Assembly (NCBI GenBank): GCA_007129145.1
Contig: SKWC01000012.1
Span: forward strand, 1-11,008
Source: Rubritepida sp.
Lineage (GTDB): Bacteria; Pseudomonadota; Alphaproteobacteria; Acetobacterales; Acetobacteraceae
Direction: 5' to 3'
DNA length: 11,008 nucleotides
The first letter of the stretch is position 1. Every line of letters starts with the position of its first letter. The notes under the pieces were generated by a model. It ran no database searches. It was not told the origin of the DNA and saw only the letters and a list, made by a program, of their open reading frames with translations. This document shows positions 1 to 6,716 of this stretch, piece by piece. A program made the position numbers and the translations under genes.

Positions 1-161
1 CGCTGGCCGAAGCGCGCGAGGCCGCCGAACGCGCCCATATCCGCCGCGTTCTGGCCCATTGCGGCGGCCGCGCGCAGGAGGCGGCGCGGCACCTCGGCAT
101 CTCCCGCACCACCTTGTGGGAGCGGATGCGCCGCCTCAACATCCCACCCATCGAGGAGTGA
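1..161 (+). CDS. C-terminal end of a Fis-type HTH transcriptional regulator (probably sigma-54 dependent), 5' truncated by window
   Basis: Only the last 52 residues are visible; the reading frame starts at base 3 and ends with TGA at 159-161. The piece has the form of a Fis/HTH_8 DNA-binding domain: a first helix (residues about 1-20), a GG turn at 21-22, then a helix-turn-helix around residues 25-46 with the core AARHLGISRTTLWERMRRL. This end is typical of NtrC- and PrpR-type enhancer-binding proteins that work with sigma-54. The AAA+ and sensory parts lie outside the window, so neither the signal nor sigma-54 dependence can be confirmed. The stop lies 8 bases before the exchanger start, so the two genes are probably co-transcribed. 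The regulator may respond to ionic or osmotic state, but that rests only on its neighbours. Confidence 0.8.
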   Translation, partial: LAEAREAAERAHIRRVLAHCGGRAQEAARHLGISRTTLWERMRRLNIPPIEE

Positions 162-169
162 CCGGCTTC

Positions 170-1111
170 ATGGAACTGCTTCTGCTGCTGGCCGGGGGCC
201 TCGTGCTGCTCATCCTGGGTGGCGAGTTCTTCGTGCGCGCGGCGGTGGCGCTGTCGGTAAAGCTCGGCGTCTCGCCGCTGCTGATCGGGCTGACCGTGGT
301 CGCCTTCGGCACCTCCCTGCCGGAGCTGGTGACCAGCGTGCAGGCTTCGCTGCTCGGCTCGCCGGGGATCGCGCTGGGCAACATCGTCGGCTCCAACATC
401 GCCAACATCCTGCTCATCCTGGGCATCTCGGCGCTGCTCTGCCCCGTGCCGGTGGCGCGCGCGGCGCTGCTGCGCGACGGCGTGTTGGGTGCGGTCGTAA
501 TGGGCGGCTTCGTGCTGCTGGGGCTGTTCTGGACGCTGGACCGCGCCGCGGGCGGCCTGCTGGTGGCGGGGCTCGTGGGCTACCTGATCTTCGCCTGGTC
601 GCAGGAAAAGCGCGCGGCGGACGGGCCGGACCTCACCGGCGAGCCGGTGCGCGTGCCGCCCCCGCTGTGGCGCACCCTGCTGCTGCTGTCGGCGGGCCTC
701 GTGATGATCGTGCTGGGCGGGCGGTTCCTGGTGGATGCCGGGGTCTCGCTGTCGCGCACCCTCGGCGTCACGGAGGAGGTGATCGGTCTGACGGTGGTTG
801 CCGTCGGAACCTCCCTGCCCGAGCTCGTGACCTCGGTCATCGCCGCGATCCGGCGCCAGGCGGATGTGGCGCTGGGCAATGTGCTGGGCTCGAACATCTA
901 CAACATTCTGGGCATCGGCGGCGCCACGGGGCTGATCGCGCCCACCATCGTGCCGGATGCCATCGCGCGCTTCGACGCGCCGGTGGCGCTGGCGGTGGCG
1001 CTGCTGCTGCTGGTGCTGGCGCGGCTGCGCTGGAAGCTCAGCCGCTGGGACGGCGCGCTGCTGGTGGGCTGCTACGTGCTGTATGTGTGGTGGCTGTGGC
1101 CCACCGCCTGA
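170..1111 (+). CDS. Calcium/sodium antiporter, CaCA family (YrbG-like)
   Basis: A 313-residue inner-membrane cation exchanger of the Ca2+:cation antiporter family (Na_Ca_ex domain, two copies). The two inverted alpha repeats are plain: residues 43-57 and 209-223 share the core GTSLPELVTSV. They are followed by GNIVGSNIANILLILG (70-85) and GNVLGSNIYNILGIG (236-250). The Glu and Asn residues in these repeats form the ion-binding site in this family. About ten hydrophobic segments flank a polar cytoplasmic loop near residues 144-166. Bacterial YrbG-like proteins are usually 310-330 residues, so the length fits. An in-frame TTG at 59 would give a longer protein, but its first 37 residues are hydrophilic, unlike the family, and overlap the regulator. 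ATG at 170 is preferred, with a GAGGAG ribosome-binding stretch at 153-158. The expected role is Na+- or H+-driven Ca2+ extrusion; ion specificity is not decided by sequence. Confidence 0.93.
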   Translation: MELLLLLAGGLVLLILGGEFFVRAAVALSVKLGVSPLLIGLTVVAFGTSLPELVTSVQASLLGSPGIALGNIVGSNIANILLILGISALLCPVPVARAALLRDGVLGAVVMGGFVLLGLFWTLDRAAGGLLVAGLVGYLIFAWSQEKRAADGPDLTGEPVRVPPPLWRTLLLLSAGLVMIVLGGRFLVDAGVSLSRTLGVTEEVIGLTVVAVGTSLPELVTSVIAAIRRQADVALGNVLGSNIYNILGIGGATGLIAPTIVPDAIARFDAPVALAVALLLLVLARLRWKLSRWDGALLVGCYVLYVWWLWPTA

Positions 1112-1130
1112 ACCCGGCCGGCGAGGGTCC

Positions 1131-2462
1131 GTGCCGCGCGCGCTGAGCCATCCGGCGCGGCTGGTGCCGCTTGGTTTCCTCGTGCTGATCACGCTCGGCA
1201 CGGGGCTGCTCATGCTGCCCATGGCGCGGGAGGGTCCGGGGAGCGCGCCCTTCATCACCGCACTGTTCACCGCCACCTCGGCGGCCTGCATCACCGGCCT
1301 CGCGGTGGTGGACACCGCCACCTACTGGAGCGGCTTCGGCCGCGGCGTGATCCTGGCGCTGTTCCAGCTCGGTGGGCTCGGCATCATGGCGGGCGCCACG
1401 CTGATGGGGCTGTTCGTGGCGCGCCGCCTGCGGCTCAGCACAAGGCTGCTCGCCCAGGCCGAGACGCGCAGCCTGGCGCTGGGCGATGTGGCCGCGGTGC
1501 TGCGCCTGATCCTCACGCTGACCATCACGGTGCAGGCGGTGGTGACCGTGGCGGTGGCGTGGCGGCTGCACGCGGGATACGGCATGCCGCTGGGCGACGC
1601 AGCCTGGCATGGGCTGTTCCAGGCGGTCTCGGCCTTCAACAACGCGGGCTTCTCCAGCTTCTCCGACAGCATGATGGGCTTTTCCCGGGACGCGCTGATC
1701 CTGGGCCCGCTGGCGCTGGGCGTCTTCATGGGCGCGCTGGGCTTTCCGGTGGTGTTCGATGTCTGGCGCGACCCCCGCCACCCGCGCCGCTGGAGCCTGC
1801 ACAGCAAACTGACGCTGGCCGGAACCGGCATCCTGTTCGGCGTCGGCTTCCTGGGTGTGCTGGCCTATGAATGGTCCAACCCCGCCACGCTCGGCGCCCT
1901 TTCCGCGCCGGAGAGCGCGCTGAACGCGGCCTTTCACTCGGTGATGCTGCGCTCGGGCGGGTTCAACAGCCTCGATGTCGGGCAGATGCGCGACGAGACG
2001 CTGATGCTGAGCTACGGGCTGATGCTGGTGGGCGGGGGCAGCGCCAGCACGGGCGGGGGCGTGAAGGTGACGACCTTCGTGGTGCTCGCGCTGGTGGTCT
2101 GGGCGGTGGCGCGCGGCCAGCCCGACACCGACGCCTTCGGAAGGCGCATCCCCGACAGCGTGCAGCGCGAGGCGCTGGCGGTGATGATGCTGGCGCTGGC
2201 GCTGGCCGGCGGCGGCATCCTGGCGCTGCTGAGCCTGACCGACTTTCCCTTGCGCGACGTGGTTTTCGAGGTCATCTCGGCGACCGCGACGGTGGGGCTG
2301 TCCACCGGCATCACGCCCGACCTGCCGCCGGCCGCGCAGGCGGTGCTGGTGGTGTTGATGTTCACCGGCCGGGTGGGCAGCATCACCGTGGCGACGGCGC
2401 TGGCGCTGCGCGGCGGCCGCAACCCCTATCGTTATCCGGAGGAGCGCCCGATCGTTGGCTGA
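1131..2462 (+). CDS. ktrB: Potassium uptake channel subunit, KtrB/TrkH family
   Basis: A 443-residue integral membrane K+ translocating subunit. The four pore loops of the TrkH/KtrB/HKT fold are visible: CITGL near residues 53-57, NNAGF at 170-174, SGGFN at 275-279, and TVGLSTG at 387-393. The conserved glycines form the selectivity filter. The intramembrane gating loop after the third pore is present as GGGSASTGGGVKVTT (301-315). The start is taken as GTG at 1131, placed 10 bases after a GCGAGGG stretch (1121-1127) and 19 bases after the exchanger stop. The frame is open further upstream, but that part overlaps the exchanger and is an Arg/Trp/Cys-rich out-of-frame translation. The length and the single-unit regulatory partner (next gene) favour the KtrB type over E. 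coli TrkH. It should import K+ with Na+ or membrane-potential coupling, gated by nucleotide binding to the partner. Confidence 0.93.
   Translation: MPRALSHPARLVPLGFLVLITLGTGLLMLPMAREGPGSAPFITALFTATSAACITGLAVVDTATYWSGFGRGVILALFQLGGLGIMAGATLMGLFVARRLRLSTRLLAQAETRSLALGDVAAVLRLILTLTITVQAVVTVAVAWRLHAGYGMPLGDAAWHGLFQAVSAFNNAGFSSFSDSMMGFSRDALILGPLALGVFMGALGFPVVFDVWRDPRHPRRWSLHSKLTLAGTGILFGVGFLGVLAYEWSNPATLGALSAPESALNAAFHSVMLRSGGFNSLDVGQMRDETLMLSYGLMLVGGGSASTGGGVKVTTFVVLALVVWAVARGQPDTDAFGRRIPDSVQREALAVMMLALALAGGGILALLSLTDFPLRDVVFEVISATATVGLSTGITPDLPPAAQAVLVVLMFTGRVGSITVATALALRGGRNPYRYPEERPIVG
2438..2442 (+). promoter_or_regulatory. Shine-Dalgarno site for ktrA inside the end of ktrB
   Basis: GGAGG lies within the last codons of ktrB, 12 bases before the proposed TTG start at 2455. 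It is the only good purine-rich match near this junction and supports initiation in the overlap. An alternative start is GTG at 2470, but that begins only 4 residues before the Rossmann beta strand and has no better site. Confidence 0.5.
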
Positions 2463-3123
2463 CAGCAATGTGGAAGGCGACATCGTCGTCATCGGCCTGG
2501 GCCGCTTCGGCGGCGCCGTGGCCGAGGGCCTCGCGAAGCTCGGCCATGAGGTGCTGGGCATCGACAGCGACCCCGGCCTGGTCCAGGCCTGGGCCGACCG
2601 GCTGACCCATGTCGTCCAGGCCGACGCCACCAGCACCGAGACGCTGCGGCGCCTCGGCGTGCAGGAATTCGCCCATGCGGTGGTGGCCATCGGCACCGAC
2701 CTCGAGGCCTCGGTGCTGACCGTCCTGGCGCTGAGCGAACTGGGCGTGCCCGACATATGGGCCAAGGCGCTGGGGCAGCGGCATGGCCGCATCCTGGAGC
2801 GCACCGGCGCGCATCACGTCGTGTTCCCCGAGGCCGAGATGGGCGAGCGGGTGGCGCATCTGGTGGTCGGCGGCAAGATGATGGACTTCATCGAATTCGA
2901 CGACGGCTTCGCCATCGGCAAGACGCGCATCCCCAAGGCGCATGCCGGCAAGACCCTGGCCGAATGCGAATTGCGCCGGCGCTACGGCGTGACGGTGGTG
3001 GGCGTGAAGCGCCCGCGCGAGGATTTCACCCACGCCACGCCCGAGACGGTGATCCAGTCGGGCGACGTGCTGATCGTCTCGGGCCCGACCGAGAAGGTCG
3101 AGGCCTTCGCCGCCACCACCTGA
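2455..3123 (+). CDS. ktrA: Potassium channel regulatory subunit with RCK domain, KtrA/TrkA family
   Basis: A 222-residue cytoplasmic regulator that forms a ring on the KtrB membrane subunit and controls K+ flux through nucleotide binding. The N-terminal Rossmann domain (RCK_N, residues about 9-125) has the dinucleotide motif IGLGRFGG at 13-20. An acidic residue ends the second strand (D37, GIDSDP), and QADAT follows at 55-59. The C-terminal RCK_C part (about 140-222) ends in the usual GDVLIVSG strand. There is one RCK unit, as in KtrA; E. coli TrkA carries two and is about twice as long. The proposed start is TTG at 2455, overlapping the ktrB stop by 8 bases, which points to translational coupling. 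No ATG is available in frame near the N-terminus. The tight pairing with ktrB makes the assignment firm; the exact ligand (ATP/ADP or NAD(H)) is not readable from sequence. Confidence 0.92.
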   Translation: MADSNVEGDIVVIGLGRFGGAVAEGLAKLGHEVLGIDSDPGLVQAWADRLTHVVQADATSTETLRRLGVQEFAHAVVAIGTDLEASVLTVLALSELGVPDIWAKALGQRHGRILERTGAHHVVFPEAEMGERVAHLVVGGKMMDFIEFDDGFAIGKTRIPKAHAGKTLAECELRRRYGVTVVGVKRPREDFTHATPETVIQSGDVLIVSGPTEKVEAFAATT

Positions 3124-3188
3124 GGAATCATTGCGGCCGCCCGCGTCGCGCCGCATCATGCGCGCAGCCCCGCATCGGAGGTTCCGTC
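3124..3188 (+). other. Intergenic gap before the Bug receptor gene
   Basis: 65 non-coding bases. The only clear signal is GGAGG at 3177-3181, seven bases before ATG 3189, a good Shine-Dalgarno site that fixes the start of the receptor gene. There is no convincing sigma-70 promoter or hairpin with a T-run. A GCGGCCGC palindrome occurs near the start of the gap, which is expected by chance at this GC content. Confidence 0.5.
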
Positions 3189-4169
3189 ATGCCCTTCGCC
3201 CGCCGCCAGGCCGCCCGGATTGGGGCGGCCGCCGCCCTTTCAGCCCTTCCGCGCGCGGCCCGCGCCCAATCGGGCTTTCCCGCCCGGCCGCCGCGCTGGA
3301 TGGTCGGCTACCCGCCCGGCGGCGCCTCGGACGTCTTCGCGCGGCTGATCGCCGCCCAGATGGTCCCGCGGCTGGGGCAGAATGTCGTGGTGGAGAACCG
3401 CCCCGGCGGCGGTGCCGTGCTGGCCAGCGAGACGGTGGCCCGCTCTGCGCCCGACGGCTACACATGGCTGCACACCGACAACGGCATCCTGGCCTACAAC
3501 CCGGCGCTCTATGCGCGGCTGCCCTATGACCCCGACCGTGACCTGACCGGGGTGGGTTTCATCGGCCGCTTCCCGCTGTTCATCGTGGTGCGGCGCGCCG
3601 ATGGCCCCGAGGATTTCGCCGCCTTCCTCGCCGCCGCGCGGCAGCGCCCGCCCACCTATGGCTCGCCCGCCGTCGCCTCGCCGCATCACCTGGCGATGGA
3701 GCTGGTGCGGCGCCGCACCGGGCTTGAGGCCGTGCATGTGCCCTACCGCGGCGGGCCGGCGGCGATGGCCGATCTGATGGGCGGGGCGCTGGATTGCGCG
3801 GTGATCGACATCGCGAGCGGCCTGCCCTTCATCCGCGACGGGCGCGTGCGGGCGCTGGCGGTGCTCAGCGCCATGCGCAGCCGCCACACGCCGGATGTGC
3901 CGACCATGCGCGAGCTCGGCCATGGCGACACCGTCGCTTATGGGTGGATGGGCAACAGCGTCCCCGCCGCGACACCGCCCGCCATCATCGGCCAGTTGTC
4001 GCATGCCATGATGGAGGCGATCCTCAGCCCCGAGGTGGCGGCGCGCTACGACCAGCTGGGCGCGGAATACGAGCCGCGCAGCCCCGAGGAGTTCAACGCC
4101 TTCGTCGCCGCCGAGGCCGCGCTGTGGCGGCCGCTGATCCGCGAGCTGGGGATCCGCCTGGATTCATGA
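3189..4169 (+). CDS. Tripartite tricarboxylate transporter (Bug/TctC) family substrate-binding receptor
   Basis: A 326-residue exported solute receptor of the Bug family (TctC domain). Residues 1-26 form a signal peptide with a twin Arg at 5-6, an alanine-rich core and a likely cleavage after A26 (ARA before QS). Its loose resemblance to a Tat signal leaves the export route open. Family landmarks are YPPGGASD at 41-48, VENRPGGG at 68-75, APDGYT at 87-92, and the PYRGGPAAMADLMGG stretch near residue 190. These build the two-lobed pocket that binds carboxylates or similar small anions through backbone amides. The start has a GGAGG site seven bases upstream. No TctA or TctB membrane gene lies in the window, so the receptor either works with a permease encoded elsewhere or has a sensing role. 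Orphan Bug receptors are common in Burkholderiales and Acetobacteraceae. The ligand is not predictable. Confidence 0.93.
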   Translation: MPFARRQAARIGAAAALSALPRAARAQSGFPARPPRWMVGYPPGGASDVFARLIAAQMVPRLGQNVVVENRPGGGAVLASETVARSAPDGYTWLHTDNGILAYNPALYARLPYDPDRDLTGVGFIGRFPLFIVVRRADGPEDFAAFLAAARQRPPTYGSPAVASPHHLAMELVRRRTGLEAVHVPYRGGPAAMADLMGGALDCAVIDIASGLPFIRDGRVRALAVLSAMRSRHTPDVPTMRELGHGDTVAYGWMGNSVPAATPPAIIGQLSHAMMEAILSPEVAARYDQLGAEYEPRSPEEFNAFVAAEAALWRPLIRELGIRLDS

Positions 4170-4179
4170 TTCGCCGGCC

Positions 4180-4797
4180 ATGATCCGCTGGGTGGTGTTC
4201 GACATCGGCGGCGTGCTGGTGGATGAGGCGCGGCTGTGGCGCGGCTGGGCCGGGCTGGTCGGTATGCAGGAGGCCGAGTTCCGCGCCGCGCTCGCTTCCG
4301 GCATCCGCGCCGGCAAGGGCATCGGCGGGACGGTGCGCGAATTGGCGCCCGGCCTCGACATCCGCGCCCACCGCCAGCGCATGGCCGCGCTGGAAATCCC
4401 GGAGGAGGGCGACCTCTACCCCGATGTGCGCCCGGCGCTGGCGGCGCTGCGCCGGGCGGGCGCACGCATCGGCATCGCGGGCAACCAGCCGCATGGCGTG
4501 GCCGAGGCGCTGGCCACGCTCGACCTGCCCGCGGATTTCATCGCGACCTCCGCGCAATGGGGGGTGGCCAAGCCCGATGCGGGCTTCTTCGCGCGGGTGG
4601 CCGCGGCGGCGGGCGCGCCCCCGCAGGCCATCGCCTATGTGGGCGACCGGCTGGACAATGACGTGGCGCCGGCCCGTGCGGCGGGGATGCGCGCGCTGTT
4701 CCTGCCGCGGGGGCCCTGGGGCGAGGCGCATGACGCCACCGGCTACGACGCCGAGCGCGTGCCCGACCTCGCCGCCATTGCCGCCATCCTGGGCTGA
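4180..4797 (+). CDS. HAD superfamily hydrolase-like protein with altered catalytic motifs
   Basis: A 205-residue cytoplasmic protein with the haloacid dehalogenase fold, subfamily IA-like: a helical cap near residues 17-75 between motif I and motif II. Motif I reads FDIGGVLVD, giving nucleophile D8, but the general acid/base Asp expected at position 10 is Gly. Motif II reads IGIAGNQ, with G101 where Ser or Thr is usual. Motif III Lys (K131, in AKPDAGFF) and motif IV (VGDRLDNDV, D156 and D161) are intact, so Mg2+ binding looks preserved. A DxG form of motif I occurs in natural HAD branches, so the gene is not simply broken. Phosphatase activity may be weak or the reaction different. It begins 10 bases after the receptor stop with no strong Shine-Dalgarno site, suggesting coupling to that gene. 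The substrate is unknown. Confidence 0.87.
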   Translation: MIRWVVFDIGGVLVDEARLWRGWAGLVGMQEAEFRAALASGIRAGKGIGGTVRELAPGLDIRAHRQRMAALEIPEEGDLYPDVRPALAALRRAGARIGIAGNQPHGVAEALATLDLPADFIATSAQWGVAKPDAGFFARVAAAAGAPPQAIAYVGDRLDNDVAPARAAGMRALFLPRGPWGEAHDATGYDAERVPDLAAIAAILG

Positions 4798-4929
4798 GAA
4801 ACCCCGCGCGCGCCCACCGGTTGGGCAGGAATCGCCTTGCATCGCGGCGCGGGGCGCGGCAAGCCCTCTGGCATTACGGCGGGCTGCGCCAAACTTCCGC
4901 GCGTTGCCCGAGCGAAGGAGGCTTGCTGG
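4798..4929 (+). other. Intergenic region ahead of the ABC transporter operon
   Basis: 132 bases, the longest gap in the window and the likeliest place for the promoter of the downstream four-gene operon. A small perfect hairpin, GCCCA-CCGGT-TGGGC (4812-4826), follows the HAD stop by 15 bases, but it has no T-run and a stem of only 5 bp, so it is a weak terminator candidate. No clear -35/-10 pair or operator palindrome could be identified. The region ends with a strong ribosome-binding site. Confidence 0.45.
4915..4921 (+). promoter_or_regulatory. Strong Shine-Dalgarno site for the NMT1-type binding protein
   Basis: AAGGAGG lies eight bases before ATG 4930. It fixes that start over a longer in-frame alternative beginning at TTG 4837. 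It is the best ribosome-binding site in the window, fitting a periplasmic binding protein needed in excess over its membrane partners. Confidence 0.8.
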
Positions 4930-5949
4930 ATGCGGACCCGCTACAGGATCGAACGCCGTGCCCTGCTCGGCGGTGGCGCGGCACTCACCCTCGCCGCGGT
5001 GCCCAGGGCGCGCGGAATCCGTGCCCAGGTGCTCGATCGCTTCGTCTTCCACACCGACTGGCGCGCCCAGGCCGAGCATGGCGGCTTCTACCTGGCGCTG
5101 GCGGACGGGCTGTACCGCGAGGCCGGGCTGGACGTTGAGATCCGCATGGGCGGGCCGCAGCAGAACCCGGCGCAGCTTCTGGTGGCGGGGCGGGTGGACG
5201 CCATCATGGGCAATGGCTTCCAGGCGCTGAACTTCGTGCGCGAATCCATCCCCTGCCTGTGTGTCGGCGCGATCTTCCAGAAGGATCCGCAGATCCTGAT
5301 GACGCATGAGGGCAACGGCATCGAGCGCTTCGAGGACATGCGCGGCCGTCCCGTGCTGATCGGCGCCGCCGGGCGCGTCACCTTCTGGCCCTTCCTGCGC
5401 GCCCGCTTCGGCTTCACCGACGAGCAGATCCGCCCCTACACCTTCAACATCCAGCCCTTCCTGGCCGACCGCATGGCCATCCAGCAGGGCTTCCTGAGTT
5501 CCGAGCCCTTCAGCGCCATCCAGGCGGGCGCGCGGCCCCGCGTCTTCCTGATCGCGGATGCGGGCTATGAGAACTACAACAACACGGTGCTGGTCGGCCG
5601 CCGCACGGTCGAGCAGCGCGGCCAGGTGCTGCAGCGCTTCATGAACGCCAGCATCACCGGCTGGACCCGCTACATGGCAGCGCAGGACAATGCCGCGGCC
5701 AACGCCCTGATCATTCGAGACAACCCCGAGATGACGCAGGAGCGCATAGGCTACGCCATCCGCGTGATGAACGAGATGGGCATCGTCATGAGCGGCGACT
5801 CCACCAGGCTGGGCATCGGCGCCATGACCGACGCCCGCTGGGAGAGCTTCTTCGCATCCGGCCGCGACGCCGGACTGTATCCCGCCGGCATGGATTTCCG
5901 CGCCGCCTATGATCTGCGCTTCGTGAACCAGCGCGTGGGGCTGGGCTGA
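4930..5949 (+). CDS. ABC transporter substrate-binding protein, NMT1/THI5-like (SsuA/ThiY fold)
   Basis: A 339-residue periplasmic receptor of the NMT1/THI5 group, which includes binding proteins for thiamine pyrimidine precursors, riboflavin, alkylsulfonates and taurine. The N-terminus carries a Tat-like signal: ERRALLGGG at residues 8-16, a hydrophobic stretch to about 24, and likely cleavage near A32. The mature domain shows the family pattern. HTDWRAQAEHGGFYLALADGL (residues 41-61) contains the surface strand and the helix over the ligand pocket. AGRVDAIMGNG (86-96) follows, then SSEPFSAIQAG (190-200), and YENYNNTVLVGRR near 213-225, a hallmark of this branch. It heads an operon with its ATPase, its permease and a CodA-like deaminase, so the ligand is probably an aromatic N-heterocycle, possibly a pyrimidine. 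That ligand is inferred only from context; the fold alone would also fit sulfonates or flavins. Confidence 0.9.
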   Translation: MRTRYRIERRALLGGGAALTLAAVPRARGIRAQVLDRFVFHTDWRAQAEHGGFYLALADGLYREAGLDVEIRMGGPQQNPAQLLVAGRVDAIMGNGFQALNFVRESIPCLCVGAIFQKDPQILMTHEGNGIERFEDMRGRPVLIGAAGRVTFWPFLRARFGFTDEQIRPYTFNIQPFLADRMAIQQGFLSSEPFSAIQAGARPRVFLIADAGYENYNNTVLVGRRTVEQRGQVLQRFMNASITGWTRYMAAQDNAAANALIIRDNPEMTQERIGYAIRVMNEMGIVMSGDSTRLGIGAMTDARWESFFASGRDAGLYPAGMDFRAAYDLRFVNQRVGLG

Positions 5950-6716
5950 GCACGGCGGCCGCGCCGCTGGTCAGCCTGCGGGGGGTCGCGAAGCGCTTCC
6001 CCTCGGGCCTGCTGGCGGTGGAGGGCGTGGACATCGCGCTGGCGCGGGGGGATTTCCTCGCGCTGCTCGGCCCCTCGGGATGCGGCAAATCCACCCTGCT
6101 GCGGATGATCGCGGGGCTGATCCCGCCCACGGCCGGGGAGATCGCCTTCCCCGCCGACCCGGAGGCGCGCCGCTCCATCGGCTTCGTCTTCCAGGAGCCC
6201 ACGCTGATGCCCTGGGCCACGGCGCTGCGCAACGCCGCCCTGCCGCTGGAGCTTGCCGGCACCCCGCGCCGCGAGGCCGAGGCGCGGGCGGCGGAAATGC
6301 TGGCGCGCATGGGCCTCAAGGGCTTCGAGCACGCCTATCCGCGCGCCCTGTCGGGCGGCATGAAGATGCGCGTGTCCATCGCCCGCGCCTTGGTCACCCG
6401 CCCGCGCCTGCTGCTGATGGACGAGCCCTTCGCCGCGCTGGACGAGATCACCCGCTTCCGCCTCAACCAGGACCTGCTGGCGCTGTGGCAGGATGAACGC
6501 TTCACCGTGGTGTTCGTGACCCACTCCGTCTTCGAGAGCGTCTTCCTGGCCGAGCGCATCCTGGTGATGGCGCCGCGCCCGGGCCGCGTGGCGCGGGAGC
6601 TGCGCGTGCCGCCCGAGGACCGCGCCGCCGAGGCCGAGTTCCGCACCTCCGCGCGCTATGCCGCGCATTGCCGCGAGGTCAGCCACGCGCTGGCCGCGGC
6701 GATGGAGGCGGCATGA
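5946..6716 (+). CDS. ABC transporter ATP-binding protein (SsuB/TauB type), apparent CTG start
   Basis: A nitrate/sulfonate/taurine-type ATPase that powers the neighbouring permease. From CTG 5946 it is 256 residues, the family's normal size. Motifs are complete: Walker A GPSGCGKST (42-50), Q-loop Q83 in VFQEPTLMPW, signature LSGGM (135-139), Walker B LLLMDEP (155-161) with E160, and switch His H193 in VTHS. The first conventional start, GTG 6018, would remove residues 1-24, which include the conserved first beta strand (PLVSLRGVAKRF, 7-18) and the A-loop aromatic region that stacks on adenine. Upstream of 6018 the frame is open back to a TGA at 5910-5912 and contains no ATG, GTG or TTG. CTG 5946 overlaps the preceding TGA as CTGA, the same geometry as the two ATGA junctions downstream. 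A sequencing error or a different near-cognate start (for example ACG 5952) is possible. Confidence 0.9.
   Translation: MSTAAAPLVSLRGVAKRFPSGLLAVEGVDIALARGDFLALLGPSGCGKSTLLRMIAGLIPPTAGEIAFPADPEARRSIGFVFQEPTLMPWATALRNAALPLELAGTPRREAEARAAEMLARMGLKGFEHAYPRALSGGMKMRVSIARALVTRPRLLLMDEPFAALDEITRFRLNQDLLALWQDERFTVVFVTHSVFESVFLAERILVMAPRPGRVARELRVPPEDRAAEAEFRTSARYAAHCREVSHALAAAMEAA

Noticed and set aside
59..169. N-terminal extension of the exchanger from TTG 59
   Set aside because: The extension is hydrophilic, has no counterpart in the family and overlaps the in-frame end of the regulator; ATG 170 directly precedes the first membrane segment.
352..910. DNA-level direct repeat within the exchanger gene
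   Set aside because: The similarity reflects the two alpha repeats of the CaCA fold at protein level, an ancient internal duplication, not a recent DNA repeat.
1038..2804. 588-codon open frame on the minus strand across ktrB and ktrA
   Set aside because: It is a shadow of the plus-strand genes: very rich in Arg, His, Gln and Ala, no recognisable motif, and fully overlapping two firmly identified proteins.
4812..4826. Hairpin GCCCA-CCGGT-TGGGC after the HAD gene as an intrinsic terminator
   Set aside because: The stem is only 5 bp and no T-run follows; small stems like this are frequent in such GC-rich sequence.
4868..4888. Possible sigma-54 promoter (TGGCATTACGGCGGGCTGC) upstream of the ABC operon
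   Set aside because: The GG to GC spacing is 11 instead of the required 10 bases, and the -12 half lacks the TTGC core, so it is most likely chance.
4093..5307. 404-codon minus-strand open frame spanning the HAD gene, the gap and the binding-protein gene
   Set aside because: It crosses two well-supported plus-strand genes and an intergenic region, and its translation is Arg/His/Gly/Ala-rich without motifs.
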